This document shows, piece after piece, positions 16,933 to 25,286 of a stretch of 64,000 bases of DNA (position 1 is the stretch's first letter; every line of letters starts with the position of its first letter). The notes under the pieces were generated by a model. The model worked only from the letters and a program-made list of their open reading frames with translations, was not told where the DNA came from and ran no database searches. Source of the DNA: Bacteroidota bacterium (GTDB lineage Bacteria > Bacteroidota > Bacteroidia > UBA4408); the NCBI GenBank assembly GCA_016721765.1, contig JADKHO010000004.1, positions 682,001 to 746,000 on the forward strand. The letters are read 5' to 3'. The translations under genes and the position numbers were made by a program.

Positions 16933-18006
16933 TCAAATACGGTAAGCTATTGCGTTAATGTTCATGCCGGCACCAACAGAAGCGAATAAGACTACATCAC
17001 CAGTTTTTACAGCATATCCCTCAATTTTCCCCTTTCGCACCATATCGTATAAAGTGGGAACGGTTGCCACCGAACTATTACCCAATTTATGAATGTTCAT
17101 GGGCATTACCTTATCGGGGACATTTTGAATTCCATAAAGTTTATAAAACGCTTTAATGATTGCTTCGTCCAATTTTTCGTTGGCCTGATGAATAAATATT
17201 TTGCTGATATCTTGAATCCCCAATCCGGCAATGTAGAGGCATTCCTTCATGGCTTGCGGCACATTTTTAAGCGCATACTCATATATTTTTCGGCCTTTCA
17301 TTTTTATGTAGCGCATGCGTGGATCAGAATCCGGAAAATTAGATTCGCCTAAGTACAAGTAATACGCTTCATCCATACAATGCGAAAGGGTGCAATGGCT
17401 AAGCACTCCACTTCCTGTGTTTTCAACGTTTTCAAATTCAAGCACACATGCACCGGCCCCATCTGAAAAAATCATACTGTCACGGTCATAAACATCCAGC
17501 ACACGGCTTAGAGTTTCGGTGCCTATCACCAAACATTTCTTCGCAATTTTGGCCTTAAAAAAAGAATCCGCCTGAATCACTCCTTGAATCCATCCGGGGC
17601 AACCGAATAAAATATCGTAGGCAACACAGCGTGGATTATGAATTCCTAAATTGTGTTTAATACGGGAAGCAAGTGCCGGCAATACATCGGTTTGAAAAGT
17701 ATGTTTCACCACATTGCCAAAGTTATGCGCTACAATAATTTGATCCAGCGTTTCCACATCTATTTCACTCTCCTTTATAGCTTCTTTGGCAGCAAGGGTC
17801 CCAATATCTGAAGCATTCATTTCTGTAGGCACATACCTGCGCTCTTCGATACCGGTAATGGCCCTAAATTTTTCGACAACTATACTTGGATTGGCTTCAA
17901 TGCGCTTTTTATCCTCACTAAAAAAATCGTGCACAGTAAAATCACGGTTTGTTTTAACAATAGGAGGCATAAAACTCCCTGTTCCTTTAATGACAGTTCT
18001 TTGCAT
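16933..18006 (-). CDS. 3-oxoacyl-ACP synthase III (KAS III/FabH-like)
   Basis: 357 residues of the thiolase fold. The catalytic triad is visible: Cys136 in FGCPGW, His273 in FIHQAN, Asn310 in GNSSVATVP. The segment FRAITGIEERRYVP near residue 47 is typical of the Bacteroidota KAS III group, which is longer than E. coli FabH (317). FabH-like enzymes start chains by condensing an acyl-CoA with malonyl-ACP, and relatives make alkylresorcinols or head-to-head products. It is divergent from the carotenoid ketolase operon, with a promoter-like element on each side. A role in pigment or lipid biosynthesis is inference. Confidence 0.85.
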   Translation of the reverse strand: MQRTVIKGTGSFMPPIVKTNRDFTVHDFFSEDKKRIEANPSIVVEKFRAITGIEERRYVPTEMNASDIGTLAAKEAIKESEIDVETLDQIIVAHNFGNVVKHTFQTDVLPALASRIKHNLGIHNPRCVAYDILFGCPGWIQGVIQADSFFKAKIAKKCLVIGTETLSRVLDVYDRDSMIFSDGAGACVLEFENVENTGSGVLSHCTLSHCMDEAYYLYLGESNFPDSDPRMRYIKMKGRKIYEYALKNVPQAMKECLYIAGLGIQDISKIFIHQANEKLDEAIIKAFYKLYGIQNVPDKVMPMNIHKLGNSSVATVPTLYDMVRKGKIEGYAVKTGDVVLFASVGAGMNINAIAYRI

Positions 18007-18047
18007 GCATTCAACAGATTAATTTACTACTATAAAGCAGCTTTATA

Positions 18048-18055
18048 CAAATTTA
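18048..18055 (-). promoter_or_regulatory. Putative -7 element for the KAS III gene
   Basis: Minus-strand TAAATTTG matches TAnnTTTG, 42 bases before the ATG at 18006. It forms one side of a divergent promoter region. Confidence 0.5.
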
Positions 18056-18228
18056 CTAAATATTTCAAGCTTTATGAAACCGATATGTTATAAAGTTGAA
18101 GAATGATAAGCGATTTGAGCAAGCCTACTTTAATTCTTAATCGAGTTGAAGAGTAAGAAATATTAAAAAAAGTTCTCCCAAATTTGAGGTGATTAGAAGT
18201 CATACAATTCAGTTCAGTAAATTTCTTT

Positions 18229-18236
18229 TACTTTTG
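18229..18236 (+). promoter_or_regulatory. Putative -7 element for the crtW operon
   Basis: TACTTTTG matches TAnnTTTG and lies 31 bases before the TTG start at 18268. A transcript from here would carry a leader of about 25 bases. Confidence 0.55.
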
Positions 18237-18267
18237 CGCAATAAACATCACTGAATTTTTTACCAAT

Positions 18268-18981
18268 TTGGAAGCTAAAAAAGAACGAATTTTCGGACAA
18301 GAGGTCAGCCTTGGCACCAAAGGCTTGCTAATGGCGATTTGTGTACTTCTTGTATGGGCGGTTTCCCTTACTTTAGTGTTGCGCAATGTTACCGACCTTA
18401 CGCATCCTATAAATATTGTGTGGGTTCTTTGGCTCACACATTTGTACACCGGCTTATTCATAACCGCACACGATACCTTTCATGGAACTGTTTCGAACAA
18501 TAAGACGGTGAATAAAGTTGTGGGAATAATTTGTGTTACCTTGTATGCTGCATTTAATTATACAAAAGTAAAAACCGAGCACCGTAAGCATCACCAAGCC
18601 GTGGCAACAGATAAGGATCCGGATTATTATGAAGGTGGATTTTTTCGCTGGTATTGGCATTTTTTACTGCATTATATTTCTTGGGTTCAAATTATAGTAT
18701 TGGCCATTGCATTTAATGTAATTCATTATTTAACGGGTATTCCAAAGGCCAATTTGGTTTTGTTTTGGATAGTGCCACCGGTATTGAGCACCATACAACT
18801 TTTTTATTTTGGTACCTTTCAGCCACATCACCATCCCGAAACTATTGACAATATTCATAAAACCCGTTCCCAAAAAAAGAATCACATATGGGGATTTATT
18901 TCCTGTTATTTTTTTGGCTACCACCTCGAGCACCATAAAAAACCATATCTTCCTTGGTGGAAGCTATGGGCGGAAAAATAA
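18268..18981 (+). CDS. crtW: Beta-carotene ketolase (CrtW type)
   Basis: 237 residues with a TTG start; no ATG is available upstream after the -7 element. It aligns by eye along its whole length with bacterial CrtW: GLFITAHDTFHG (His 68, 72), EHRKHHQ (105-109), DKDPDYYEGGFFRWYW, IQLFYFGTFQPH (181-187) and FGYHLEHHKKPYLPWWKL (218-223). The three histidine clusters hold the di-iron centre. CrtW adds keto groups to carotenoid rings in the membrane; four hydrophobic spans are visible. It is followed after 62 bases by a halogenase-like flavoprotein gene, with a terminator only after that gene, so the two form one operon. Confidence 0.85.
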   Translation: MEAKKERIFGQEVSLGTKGLLMAICVLLVWAVSLTLVLRNVTDLTHPINIVWVLWLTHLYTGLFITAHDTFHGTVSNNKTVNKVVGIICVTLYAAFNYTKVKTEHRKHHQAVATDKDPDYYEGGFFRWYWHFLLHYISWVQIIVLAIAFNVIHYLTGIPKANLVLFWIVPPVLSTIQLFYFGTFQPHHHPETIDNIHKTRSQKKNHIWGFISCYFFGYHLEHHKKPYLPWWKLWAEK

Positions 18982-19043
18982 TTAATTCCCCAAAACCAAA
19001 TCCGCCTTTTATTGTTGTTTAGAAAAATTAGATTCCAATATAC

Positions 19044-20321
19044 ATGAACAAAAAATCAAAAACGATCGCAATTATTGGCGGTGGCCCCTCTGGATGTGCC
19101 CTTGCCATTTTATTAAAACGTGCCGGGCATCAAGTGGCTGTATTTTATTTAGAAAAACGACCTGAAATTATTGTTGGCGAATCGCTTGTACCCGCAGTAG
19201 TGCCAATGTTGAAGGCACTTGGTGTAGAAGATGAAGTAAAATCCTACAGCACCTATAAACCAGGCGCATCCGTTTGGTTAAGCAAAGATGAGGAAACCAC
19301 CTCTCCATTTAGCGCAGGGCAAGGAAAAATTGCACCCTACGCTTACAATGTACCCCGATTAAAATTCGACAAAACCATTTTTGATAAAGCAAAAAGCGAG
19401 GGCGTTACTTTTTTTGAACACATTGCCAAAATTGAAAAAACCGGTAATGATGATGAACTCAAACTTGCCGATGAAACCATGCAAATTTGTGGTGACTATT
19501 TTAAAGGGCAACCGCAATGGATTGTAGATTGCACCGGACGCACACGAACCATTGCGCGCTTGTTGGACATACCTGTAAAAACCGGAACCCGCAAAGACGT
19601 TGCACTTTTTGCACATTTATCAGGCGCCGAAAAAATTGATCCTTGCAACATTCACTTACACCGTTTGCACAAAGGCTGGAGCTGGAGAATTCCATTGGTT
19701 GATCGCACTTCAGTTGGAGTAGTTATTAACCCTAAACATTTGCCCGAATACGGAAATACAATAGAAGAACAATACGACAATTATTTAAAAGCCGACGATA
19801 CTTTATGTCGCTTAACTGCCAATGCTAAGCGTGAAACCAATGTGGTAAAATACAGCAATTACCAATTGATTTCAGATCGTTTTTATGGAAAAAACTGGGT
19901 ATTGACAGGCGATGCAGGAGGATTTTTGGATCCAATATTTTCGACGGGACTATTTCTTGCGCTTAAAGGGGCTTTTCGATTAGCCAAAACGATTAATGAA
20001 GAAGGCATTACAGAAGCAGCATTAAAAAAATACGAAAAAGAGCAGAAGTGGGAATTGCAAGTTTGGCAGCGCGTGGTAGATACCTGGTACAGTGGCCGAT
20101 TGTTTACTTTATTTCGTGTTGGGCAGGACCGTTTAAATACGCCATTCGGGAAATTTATTGCTCCCCACATGGTAAAGTATTTAACACGGATTTTCACCGG
20201 TGAAGCGGTTTATACACGATACAGCCGTTATTTTTTACGATTTGTAACCGGCTCCTTAATTGATTTGATGCGCCTTGGCCGTCTTCACAATCGTGATGTA
20301 CGCGATTTACAGGTAAATTAG
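19044..20321 (+). CDS. FAD-dependent oxidoreductase of the flavin-dependent halogenase family
   Basis: 425 residues. The FAD motif is IIGGGPSGCALAILLKRAGH (10-29), then VGESLVP (about 42-48), the halogenase motif WxWxIP as GWSWRIPL (about 211-218), and GDAGGFLDPIFSTGL (about 289). WxWxIP distinguishes flavin halogenases from monooxygenases. Geranylgeranyl-reductase-like enzymes share the other motifs, so I cannot exclude a non-halogenating relative; the conserved lysine of true halogenases could not be assigned. It is co-transcribed with crtW and closed by a terminator, so its substrate may be a carotenoid or another pigment. Confidence 0.75.
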   Translation: MNKKSKTIAIIGGGPSGCALAILLKRAGHQVAVFYLEKRPEIIVGESLVPAVVPMLKALGVEDEVKSYSTYKPGASVWLSKDEETTSPFSAGQGKIAPYAYNVPRLKFDKTIFDKAKSEGVTFFEHIAKIEKTGNDDELKLADETMQICGDYFKGQPQWIVDCTGRTRTIARLLDIPVKTGTRKDVALFAHLSGAEKIDPCNIHLHRLHKGWSWRIPLVDRTSVGVVINPKHLPEYGNTIEEQYDNYLKADDTLCRLTANAKRETNVVKYSNYQLISDRFYGKNWVLTGDAGGFLDPIFSTGLFLALKGAFRLAKTINEEGITEAALKKYEKEQKWELQVWQRVVDTWYSGRLFTLFRVGQDRLNTPFGKFIAPHMVKYLTRIFTGEAVYTRYSRYFLRFVTGSLIDLMRLGRLHNRDVRDLQVN

Positions 20322-20344
20322 TTTTTGTAAAACAATCCACTTAA

Positions 20345-20380
20345 AATGTCATTGCCCCATGAATGCAATGGCATTTTTTT
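20345..20380 (+). terminator. Terminator after the crtW operon
   Basis: An 11-bp stem (AATGTCATTGC with GCAATGGCATT, one wobble) with a 9-base loop and a run of seven T residues. It separates the crtW pair from the desaturase gene, which has its own promoter-like element. Confidence 0.85.
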
Positions 20381-20417
20381 ATGACTATTCTCATAAAAAG
20401 GAGCATTCTTAAAAATT

Positions 20418-20425
20418 TATATTTG
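20418..20425 (+). promoter_or_regulatory. Putative -7 element for the carotenoid desaturase gene
   Basis: TATATTTG fits TAnnTTTG and lies 36 bases before the ATG at 20454. Confidence 0.55.
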
Positions 20426-20453
20426 CACTCCGAAAACTCAATCACATAAAACT

Positions 20454-21926
20454 ATGTCAACAAGCAAAAAAACCTGTGCTATCATTGGATGCGGAATATC
20501 AGGGATTGGTGCCAGTATTCGAATGGCAAATAAAGGATATAAGGTAAGCGTTTTTGAAGGTAATTCTTTTCCCGGTGGGAAGCTTTCTCAAGAAACGATT
20601 AAAGGATATCGATTTGATATGGGGCCCTCGGTTTTTACTATGCCGCAGTATGTTGATGAACTTTTTACGTTGAGCGGAAAAAATCCAAAAAAATATTTCA
20701 ATTACGTGCATCTCGATCCGGTTTATCAATATTTTTTTGAAGATGGAACAGTGATTCATGGTTATCATGGCAAGGAAAAAATTGCTCGAGAAATTGCTTC
20801 TAAAACATCAGTGAGCGAAAAAGAGGTGTTGGACTATCTCAAAGATGTAGAAACCAAATACAAATTAACTGCAGAAGTTTTTTTACACAACTCCTTGCAT
20901 AAAGTGAAAAATTATTTCACGCAACGCGTGGCAAAAGGTCTTGCCAACTTTGGAAAATTGCAGGCGTTTAAAACCATGAATCAAGCCAATGCTGAAGCTT
21001 TTAAAGATAAAAAAGTAGTTCAGATTTTTAACCGCTATGCCACCTATAATGGGTCCAGTCCGTTTAAAGCACCCGCTACGCTAAATGTTATTCCCCACCT
21101 CGAAATTAATTTAGGGGCTTTTATTCCAGTGGGCGGTATGTTTGCAATAACAGACTCTTTGGTGAAACTTGGAAAGGACATTGGAGTGGAGTATCGATTT
21201 AATAGTCCGGTTAAAGAAATTGTGGTGGAAAATGGAAAAGCTGTTGGCGTGCGCACCGATGCAGGTGTTGAAAAATTTGATGTGGTCATTAGCAACATGG
21301 ATGTGTACAACACCTATCATAAATTATTGCCTTCTGCAAAAAAGCCGGAACGCACGCTTCGTCAAGAAAAATCGAGCTCTGCCATGGTTTTTTATTGGGG
21401 AATTAAACATGATTTTAAAGAGCTAAAATTGCATAACATCTTTTTTAGCGACAGCTATGAAAAAGAATTCTCCACTATTTTTGATAAAAAAACAATTTCT
21501 GACGACCCTACCATTTATGTAAATATTTCGAGTAAGCATGTGCCCGAAGATGCGCCTCCGGGTTGCGAAAATTGGTTTACGATGATAAATGTGCCCAACA
21601 ACCAAGGTCAAGATTGGGATAAATTAATTGAAACCACACGCGAAAACATCATCAAAAAAATAAACCGAATGCTCAAAACCGACATACGGCCAATGATTGA
21701 ATGTGAAATTGTATTTGAACCCCGCGTAATTGAGGCACGCACTTCAAGCGCTTATGGAGCCGTTTATGGCAATGCTTCTAACAATAAATTTGCAGCCTTT
21801 TTGCGCCATGCGAATTATTCCGGAAACATTAAAAATTTATATTTCTGCGGAGGAAGCGTTCATCCAGGACCAAGCATTCCGCTTAGCTTGATGTCGGCTA
21901 AAATTGCTACTAGTTTTATAAAATAA
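20454..21926 (+). CDS. Carotenoid desaturase of the CrtI/CrtD family
   Basis: 490 residues. The N-terminal FAD motif is AIIGCGISGIGASIRMANKG (9-28), followed by VFEGNSFPGGK and RFDMGPSVFTMPQ, the hallmark opening of phytoene desaturases; the C-terminal FAD region is NLYFCGGSVHPGPSIPLSLMSA. The segments MVFYWGIKHDFKEL and HNIFFSDSYEKEF are common in 1-hydroxycarotenoid 3,4-desaturases (CrtD) as well as in CrtI of Bacteroidota, so the exact reaction is open. No crtB, crtE or cyclase lies in the window. With crtW next to it, part of a ketocarotenoid route is likely. Confidence 0.83.
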   Translation: MSTSKKTCAIIGCGISGIGASIRMANKGYKVSVFEGNSFPGGKLSQETIKGYRFDMGPSVFTMPQYVDELFTLSGKNPKKYFNYVHLDPVYQYFFEDGTVIHGYHGKEKIAREIASKTSVSEKEVLDYLKDVETKYKLTAEVFLHNSLHKVKNYFTQRVAKGLANFGKLQAFKTMNQANAEAFKDKKVVQIFNRYATYNGSSPFKAPATLNVIPHLEINLGAFIPVGGMFAITDSLVKLGKDIGVEYRFNSPVKEIVVENGKAVGVRTDAGVEKFDVVISNMDVYNTYHKLLPSAKKPERTLRQEKSSSAMVFYWGIKHDFKELKLHNIFFSDSYEKEFSTIFDKKTISDDPTIYVNISSKHVPEDAPPGCENWFTMINVPNNQGQDWDKLIETTRENIIKKINRMLKTDIRPMIECEIVFEPRVIEARTSSAYGAVYGNASNNKFAAFLRHANYSGNIKNLYFCGGSVHPGPSIPLSLMSAKIATSFIK

Positions 21927-21951
21927 TACTAAGGATTTTCAACGAGGTATA

Positions 21952-23184
21952 TTAGCTTTTCACTAGCTCGCTTCTTTGGTTCATCACTCGCATAGCAATT
22001 GTCACTGCAAGGCAGAGTGCAGCCATAAGCATCCATAAATAATTATAGCCAAAATGCGCAATTATTTGAGAAGCTAACAAGGGCGAAACAATTTGCGCCA
22101 AGGACCAACTCATAGAATACAAAGAGGAATATTGTCCTCGATTACTTGCATTGGAGCGCTGCATCATAAAGCTGCTCATAAATGGCATCGCAAACATTTC
22201 GGAAAAAGTAATGAGTAACATGCCAATAATCAGCCAAAAAGTGGAATTAAAAAAAGGCATGAAAATGTAGTTCAGAAACAAAATAAAAGCACCCAAACTT
22301 ATATAATTCAACTTCGTCCATCTCCCTTCAATTTTATATATCAGTACCATTTCAATTGCAGCAACCAATATTCCGTTCATGGCTAATAATCCGCCAATAT
22401 GTTGCTCGCTTAAACCCTGAACATCTTTATAAAATAAAGGCAAAATAAATATTAATTGAAAAAAAGCAATTGCATAAGCCACATTCGCCAAACAAAAGAA
22501 AAGAAATACTTTATCCTTATAAGGGCTTTCTTTCGTTGTTTCAACCGTGAGATTCGCTTTTATAGTTTCTTTACTATTTCGACTTTTTAAAAACAATTTC
22601 ACCGAGAGGGCTGCCGCCAAACAAGTTAATCCGTCCACCCAAAAAAGTAATTCGTAATTGTAGGATGCCAAAAAACCACCTACTGCCGGCCCAATGGTAA
22701 AGCCAACATTTATGGCCAATCGATTAAGTGATACCGAGCGGGTTTGTGTTTCGGGACTGCTATAAATTCCAATGGCAGCCATATTTGCCGGACGGAATGC
22801 CTCGCCGCATGCACTCACAAAAAAAGTCCCCACACATACAGCTAAAAATTGATGTAACTGTCCCAATAGAATTAATAATAATCCACTTAAAACTAAACTC
22901 CAAAGCATTATCGCGTAGTAACCTAGTTTATCTACCAATTTGCCACTAATGTATACGCCAGTCAAAGAACCAATCCCAAATAATCCCATCACCACTCCTA
23001 CTTGTTGCACACTAAAATGCAGGTGGTGCTTGCCATACACCGTCATAAAAATAAGCACCATCGAACCGCAACGGTTTATGAATTGAACGCCAGCCAAAAT
23101 CCATACAGCACGCGCTAATCCGCCAAAAGAATTTTTAAAAAGTGTTGGAATAGTTGCGGTCAAGTGTGTTTTCAGTTTTTTCAA
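21952..23184 (-). CDS. MFS transporter
   Basis: About 410 residues with roughly 12 hydrophobic segments. GVVMGLFGIGSLTGVYISGKLVDKLG is the loop 2-3 signature of the major facilitator superfamily, and NRLAINVGFTIGPAVGGFLA matches the motif C region of drug/proton antiporters. Export of a small molecule is likely; the substrate is unknown. The start at a TTG (23184) is uncertain, because on the minus strand a TAnnTTTG sequence overlaps it. It is convergent with the desaturase and divergent from the ammonia-lyase gene. Confidence 0.83.
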   Translation of the reverse strand: MKKLKTHLTATIPTLFKNSFGGLARAVWILAGVQFINRCGSMVLIFMTVYGKHHLHFSVQQVGVVMGLFGIGSLTGVYISGKLVDKLGYYAIMLWSLVLSGLLLILLGQLHQFLAVCVGTFFVSACGEAFRPANMAAIGIYSSPETQTRSVSLNRLAINVGFTIGPAVGGFLASYNYELLFWVDGLTCLAAALSVKLFLKSRNSKETIKANLTVETTKESPYKDKVFLFFCLANVAYAIAFFQLIFILPLFYKDVQGLSEQHIGGLLAMNGILVAAIEMVLIYKIEGRWTKLNYISLGAFILFLNYIFMPFFNSTFWLIIGMLLITFSEMFAMPFMSSFMMQRSNASNRGQYSSLYSMSWSLAQIVSPLLASQIIAHFGYNYLWMLMAALCLAVTIAMRVMNQRSELVKS

Positions 23185-23239
23185 AAGTAAGAGAAAAACG
23201 GATGCAATTATTATTTCACGCTTAGTGGTATATTTCTTT

Positions 23240-23247
23240 TATTTTTG
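23240..23247 (+). promoter_or_regulatory. Putative -7 element for the ammonia-lyase/FKBP operon
   Basis: TATTTTTG fits TAnnTTTG. It overlaps a possible TTG start at 23245, which therefore cannot be the real start if this promoter is used; the ATG at 23272 lies about 18 bases after the expected transcript start. Confidence 0.5.
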
Positions 23248-23271
23248 CTCTATTACAATTTTAATCCAACT

Positions 23272-24768
23272 ATGCATTCTCATATCATTTCAGCCGCTAC
23301 CCTTGACTTTGAGCAAGTAGAAAAAATAATTTCTGAAAAACTTCCGCTAGCACTTTCACCTGAATCTAAAAATAAAATTGAAGCCTGTCGTACTTATCTC
23401 GACAATAAAATGGCCAATCACAAAGGTCCAATTTATGGCATCAATACCGGATTCGGCTCCTTGTGCGACACCAAAATATCAGACAAAGATTTGAGTAAGT
23501 TGCAAGAAAATTTGGTGATGAGCCATGCCTGCGGTGCAGGAGATGAAGTGCCTGCTGAACTGGTAAAACTAATGCTGTTGCTTAAAATACAAGGCTTATC
23601 CTATGGTAAGAGTGCTGTGCAAGTAAAAACGGTGGAGCGCTTAATTGATTTTTACAATCATGATATTTTACCTGTTGTGTATCAACAAGGTTCCTTAGGC
23701 GCTTCGGGCGATTTGGCTCCCTTGGCACATCTTTCATTGCCCTTGCTGGGGATGGGTGAAGTGTATTACAAAGGCGCAAAAAGAGCTGCGAAGGAAGTAT
23801 TGCAAGAAATGAAATGGGAGGCCATTACCTTGCAATCTAAAGAAGGACTTGCCTTACTGAATGGAACACAATTTATGAGTGCTTATGGCATTTGGTGCAT
23901 TTTAAAAGCAAAAAAACTCTCTGTTTGGGCGGATGCCATTGGCGCGCTTTCGCTAGATGCTTTTGATGGCAGAACTGAACCCTTTAAAGAACACATACAC
24001 ACCATACGTCCTCACAAAGGACAGCTGGAAACAGCAAAAACTATGCGGGCATTCTTAAAAGGTAGCGAAATTGCTTTGCAAAAAAAAGAGCATGTTCAGG
24101 ATCCCTATTCTTTTCGCTGCATACCACAAGTTCACGGTGCAAGTAAAGATGCATTGAATTATGTAGCATCAGTTTTTCTAACTGAAATTAATTCGGTAAC
24201 CGATAATCCAACCGTTTTTCCGGAAGAAGATGAAATAATTTCGGGTGGTAATTTTCATGGACAACCTTTGGCCATTGCGCTCGACATGCTGTGCATTGCA
24301 CTCAGCGAATTGGGCAATATATCCGAGCGCCGCACCTATCAGTTAATTTCGGGATTGCGCAAACTTCCGGCATTTTTGGTTTCCAATCCAGGTTTAAATT
24401 CCGGATTTATGATTCCGCAATATACTGCAGCCTCTATTGTTAGCCAAAATAAGCAACTGTGCTCTCCAGCTTCGGTTGATTCTATTGTATCTTCAAACGG
24501 TCAAGAAGACCACGTGAGCATGGGAGCAAATGCGGCAACTAAAACGTATAAGGTGATTGAAAATGTGGAGAAAATACTGGCTATTGAATTGATGAATGCT
24601 GCACAAGCGCTTGAGTTTCGCAGGCCTCTAAAATCATCGACAGTGCTTGAAAAACTTCATTCAGATTATCGTAAAAAAGTTAGTGCTTTAGCAGAAGATC
24701 GCATCCTATACACAGACATGGAAGCATCAATTCAATTTTTAAAAAGTAACCCTTTACCCCATGTATAA
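23272..24768 (+). CDS. hutH: Histidine ammonia-lyase (HutH-type aromatic amino acid lyase)
   Basis: 498 residues from the ATG at 23272. The MIO prosthetic group forms from Ala144-Ser145-Gly146 in GSLGASGDLAPLAHLSLPLLG. YGINTGFGSL (substrate Tyr), NLVMSHACG, FHGQPLAIALDM and SERRTYQLI are as in HutH. HutH removes ammonia from histidine to give urocanate. The active-site loop reads like HutH and unlike the HSSG/GVGASGDL version of known bacterial tyrosine lyases, so histidine is preferred. Yet no other hut genes are near; it overlaps an FKBP gene and lies near pigment genes, so another aromatic substrate is conceivable. Confidence 0.85.
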   Translation: MHSHIISAATLDFEQVEKIISEKLPLALSPESKNKIEACRTYLDNKMANHKGPIYGINTGFGSLCDTKISDKDLSKLQENLVMSHACGAGDEVPAELVKLMLLLKIQGLSYGKSAVQVKTVERLIDFYNHDILPVVYQQGSLGASGDLAPLAHLSLPLLGMGEVYYKGAKRAAKEVLQEMKWEAITLQSKEGLALLNGTQFMSAYGIWCILKAKKLSVWADAIGALSLDAFDGRTEPFKEHIHTIRPHKGQLETAKTMRAFLKGSEIALQKKEHVQDPYSFRCIPQVHGASKDALNYVASVFLTEINSVTDNPTVFPEEDEIISGGNFHGQPLAIALDMLCIALSELGNISERRTYQLISGLRKLPAFLVSNPGLNSGFMIPQYTAASIVSQNKQLCSPASVDSIVSSNGQEDHVSMGANAATKTYKVIENVEKILAIELMNAAQALEFRRPLKSSTVLEKLHSDYRKKVSALAEDRILYTDMEASIQFLKSNPLPHV

Positions 24769-25282
24769 GGTCCTCCTTGTTCTTATTCTTTTTACTGCTT
24801 TCGCAGGATGTAATACAGATAATAAGCAACAGCAAATTGCGAAGCTAAAAAACAGTGAAATGAAAAAACCACTGTTGCAAGCCAATCGCGGAATGGTGAA
24901 CAAAGAAAATGAAGAAATAGATGCATACGTATCGCGCCGAAATTGGCAGATGGAAAAAAGCGGTAGCGGCTTACGTTATTTGATTTATAAAAAAGGCGCC
25001 GGAAAGCTTGCCAAAGCAGGAAAGTACGCTATTATTAATTATAAAATTACCTTGCTGGATGGGTCGGAATGTTATCGTTCAAAAGATAAGCCAGAGCGTT
25101 TTTTAATTGATCAAGATAATGTGGAGAGCGGTTTACATGAAGGAATCAAGTTGTTGCACGCAGGTGATAAGGCAATTTTTATTTTACCACCTCACTTGGC
25201 TCATGGCTTAATTGGAGATCAGGAAAAAATTCCTCCCTTATCCACTATTATTTATGATGTTGAACTTGTTTCAGTAAATTAA
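24761..25282 (+). CDS. FKBP-type peptidyl-prolyl isomerase lipoprotein, GldI-like
   Basis: 173 residues. The signal peptide ends at lipobox FAGC (Cys16), so it is a lipoprotein. After a helical linker (EEIDAYVSRRNW) comes one FKBP domain (about 67-173): GLRYLIYKKGAGKLAKAG, GLHEGIKLLHAGDKAIFILPPHLAHG and the final YDVELVSV. The layout resembles GldI, a gliding-motility FKBP of Flavobacterium, though that name needs a tree. The start overlaps the ammonia-lyase stop by 8 bases (ATGTATAA), so translation is coupled. It opens a run of four FKBP genes. Confidence 0.83.
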   Translation: MYKVLLVLILFTAFAGCNTDNKQQQIAKLKNSEMKKPLLQANRGMVNKENEEIDAYVSRRNWQMEKSGSGLRYLIYKKGAGKLAKAGKYAIINYKITLLDGSECYRSKDKPERFLIDQDNVESGLHEGIKLLHAGDKAIFILPPHLAHGLIGDQEKIPPLSTIIYDVELVSVN

Positions 25283-25286
25283 CATT

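Noticed and set aside
6963..18006. Complete flexirubin or dialkylresorcinol cluster
   Set aside because: The needed polyene ketosynthase/chain-length factor, ketoreductase, dehydratase and aromatase genes are not in the window.
23272..24768. Tyrosine ammonia-lyase of a flexirubin cluster
   Set aside because: The active-site motifs (SHACG, GSLGASGDLAPLAH) read as histidine ammonia-lyase; the characterised Flavobacterium tyrosine lyase has different residues there. I keep it only as an alternative.
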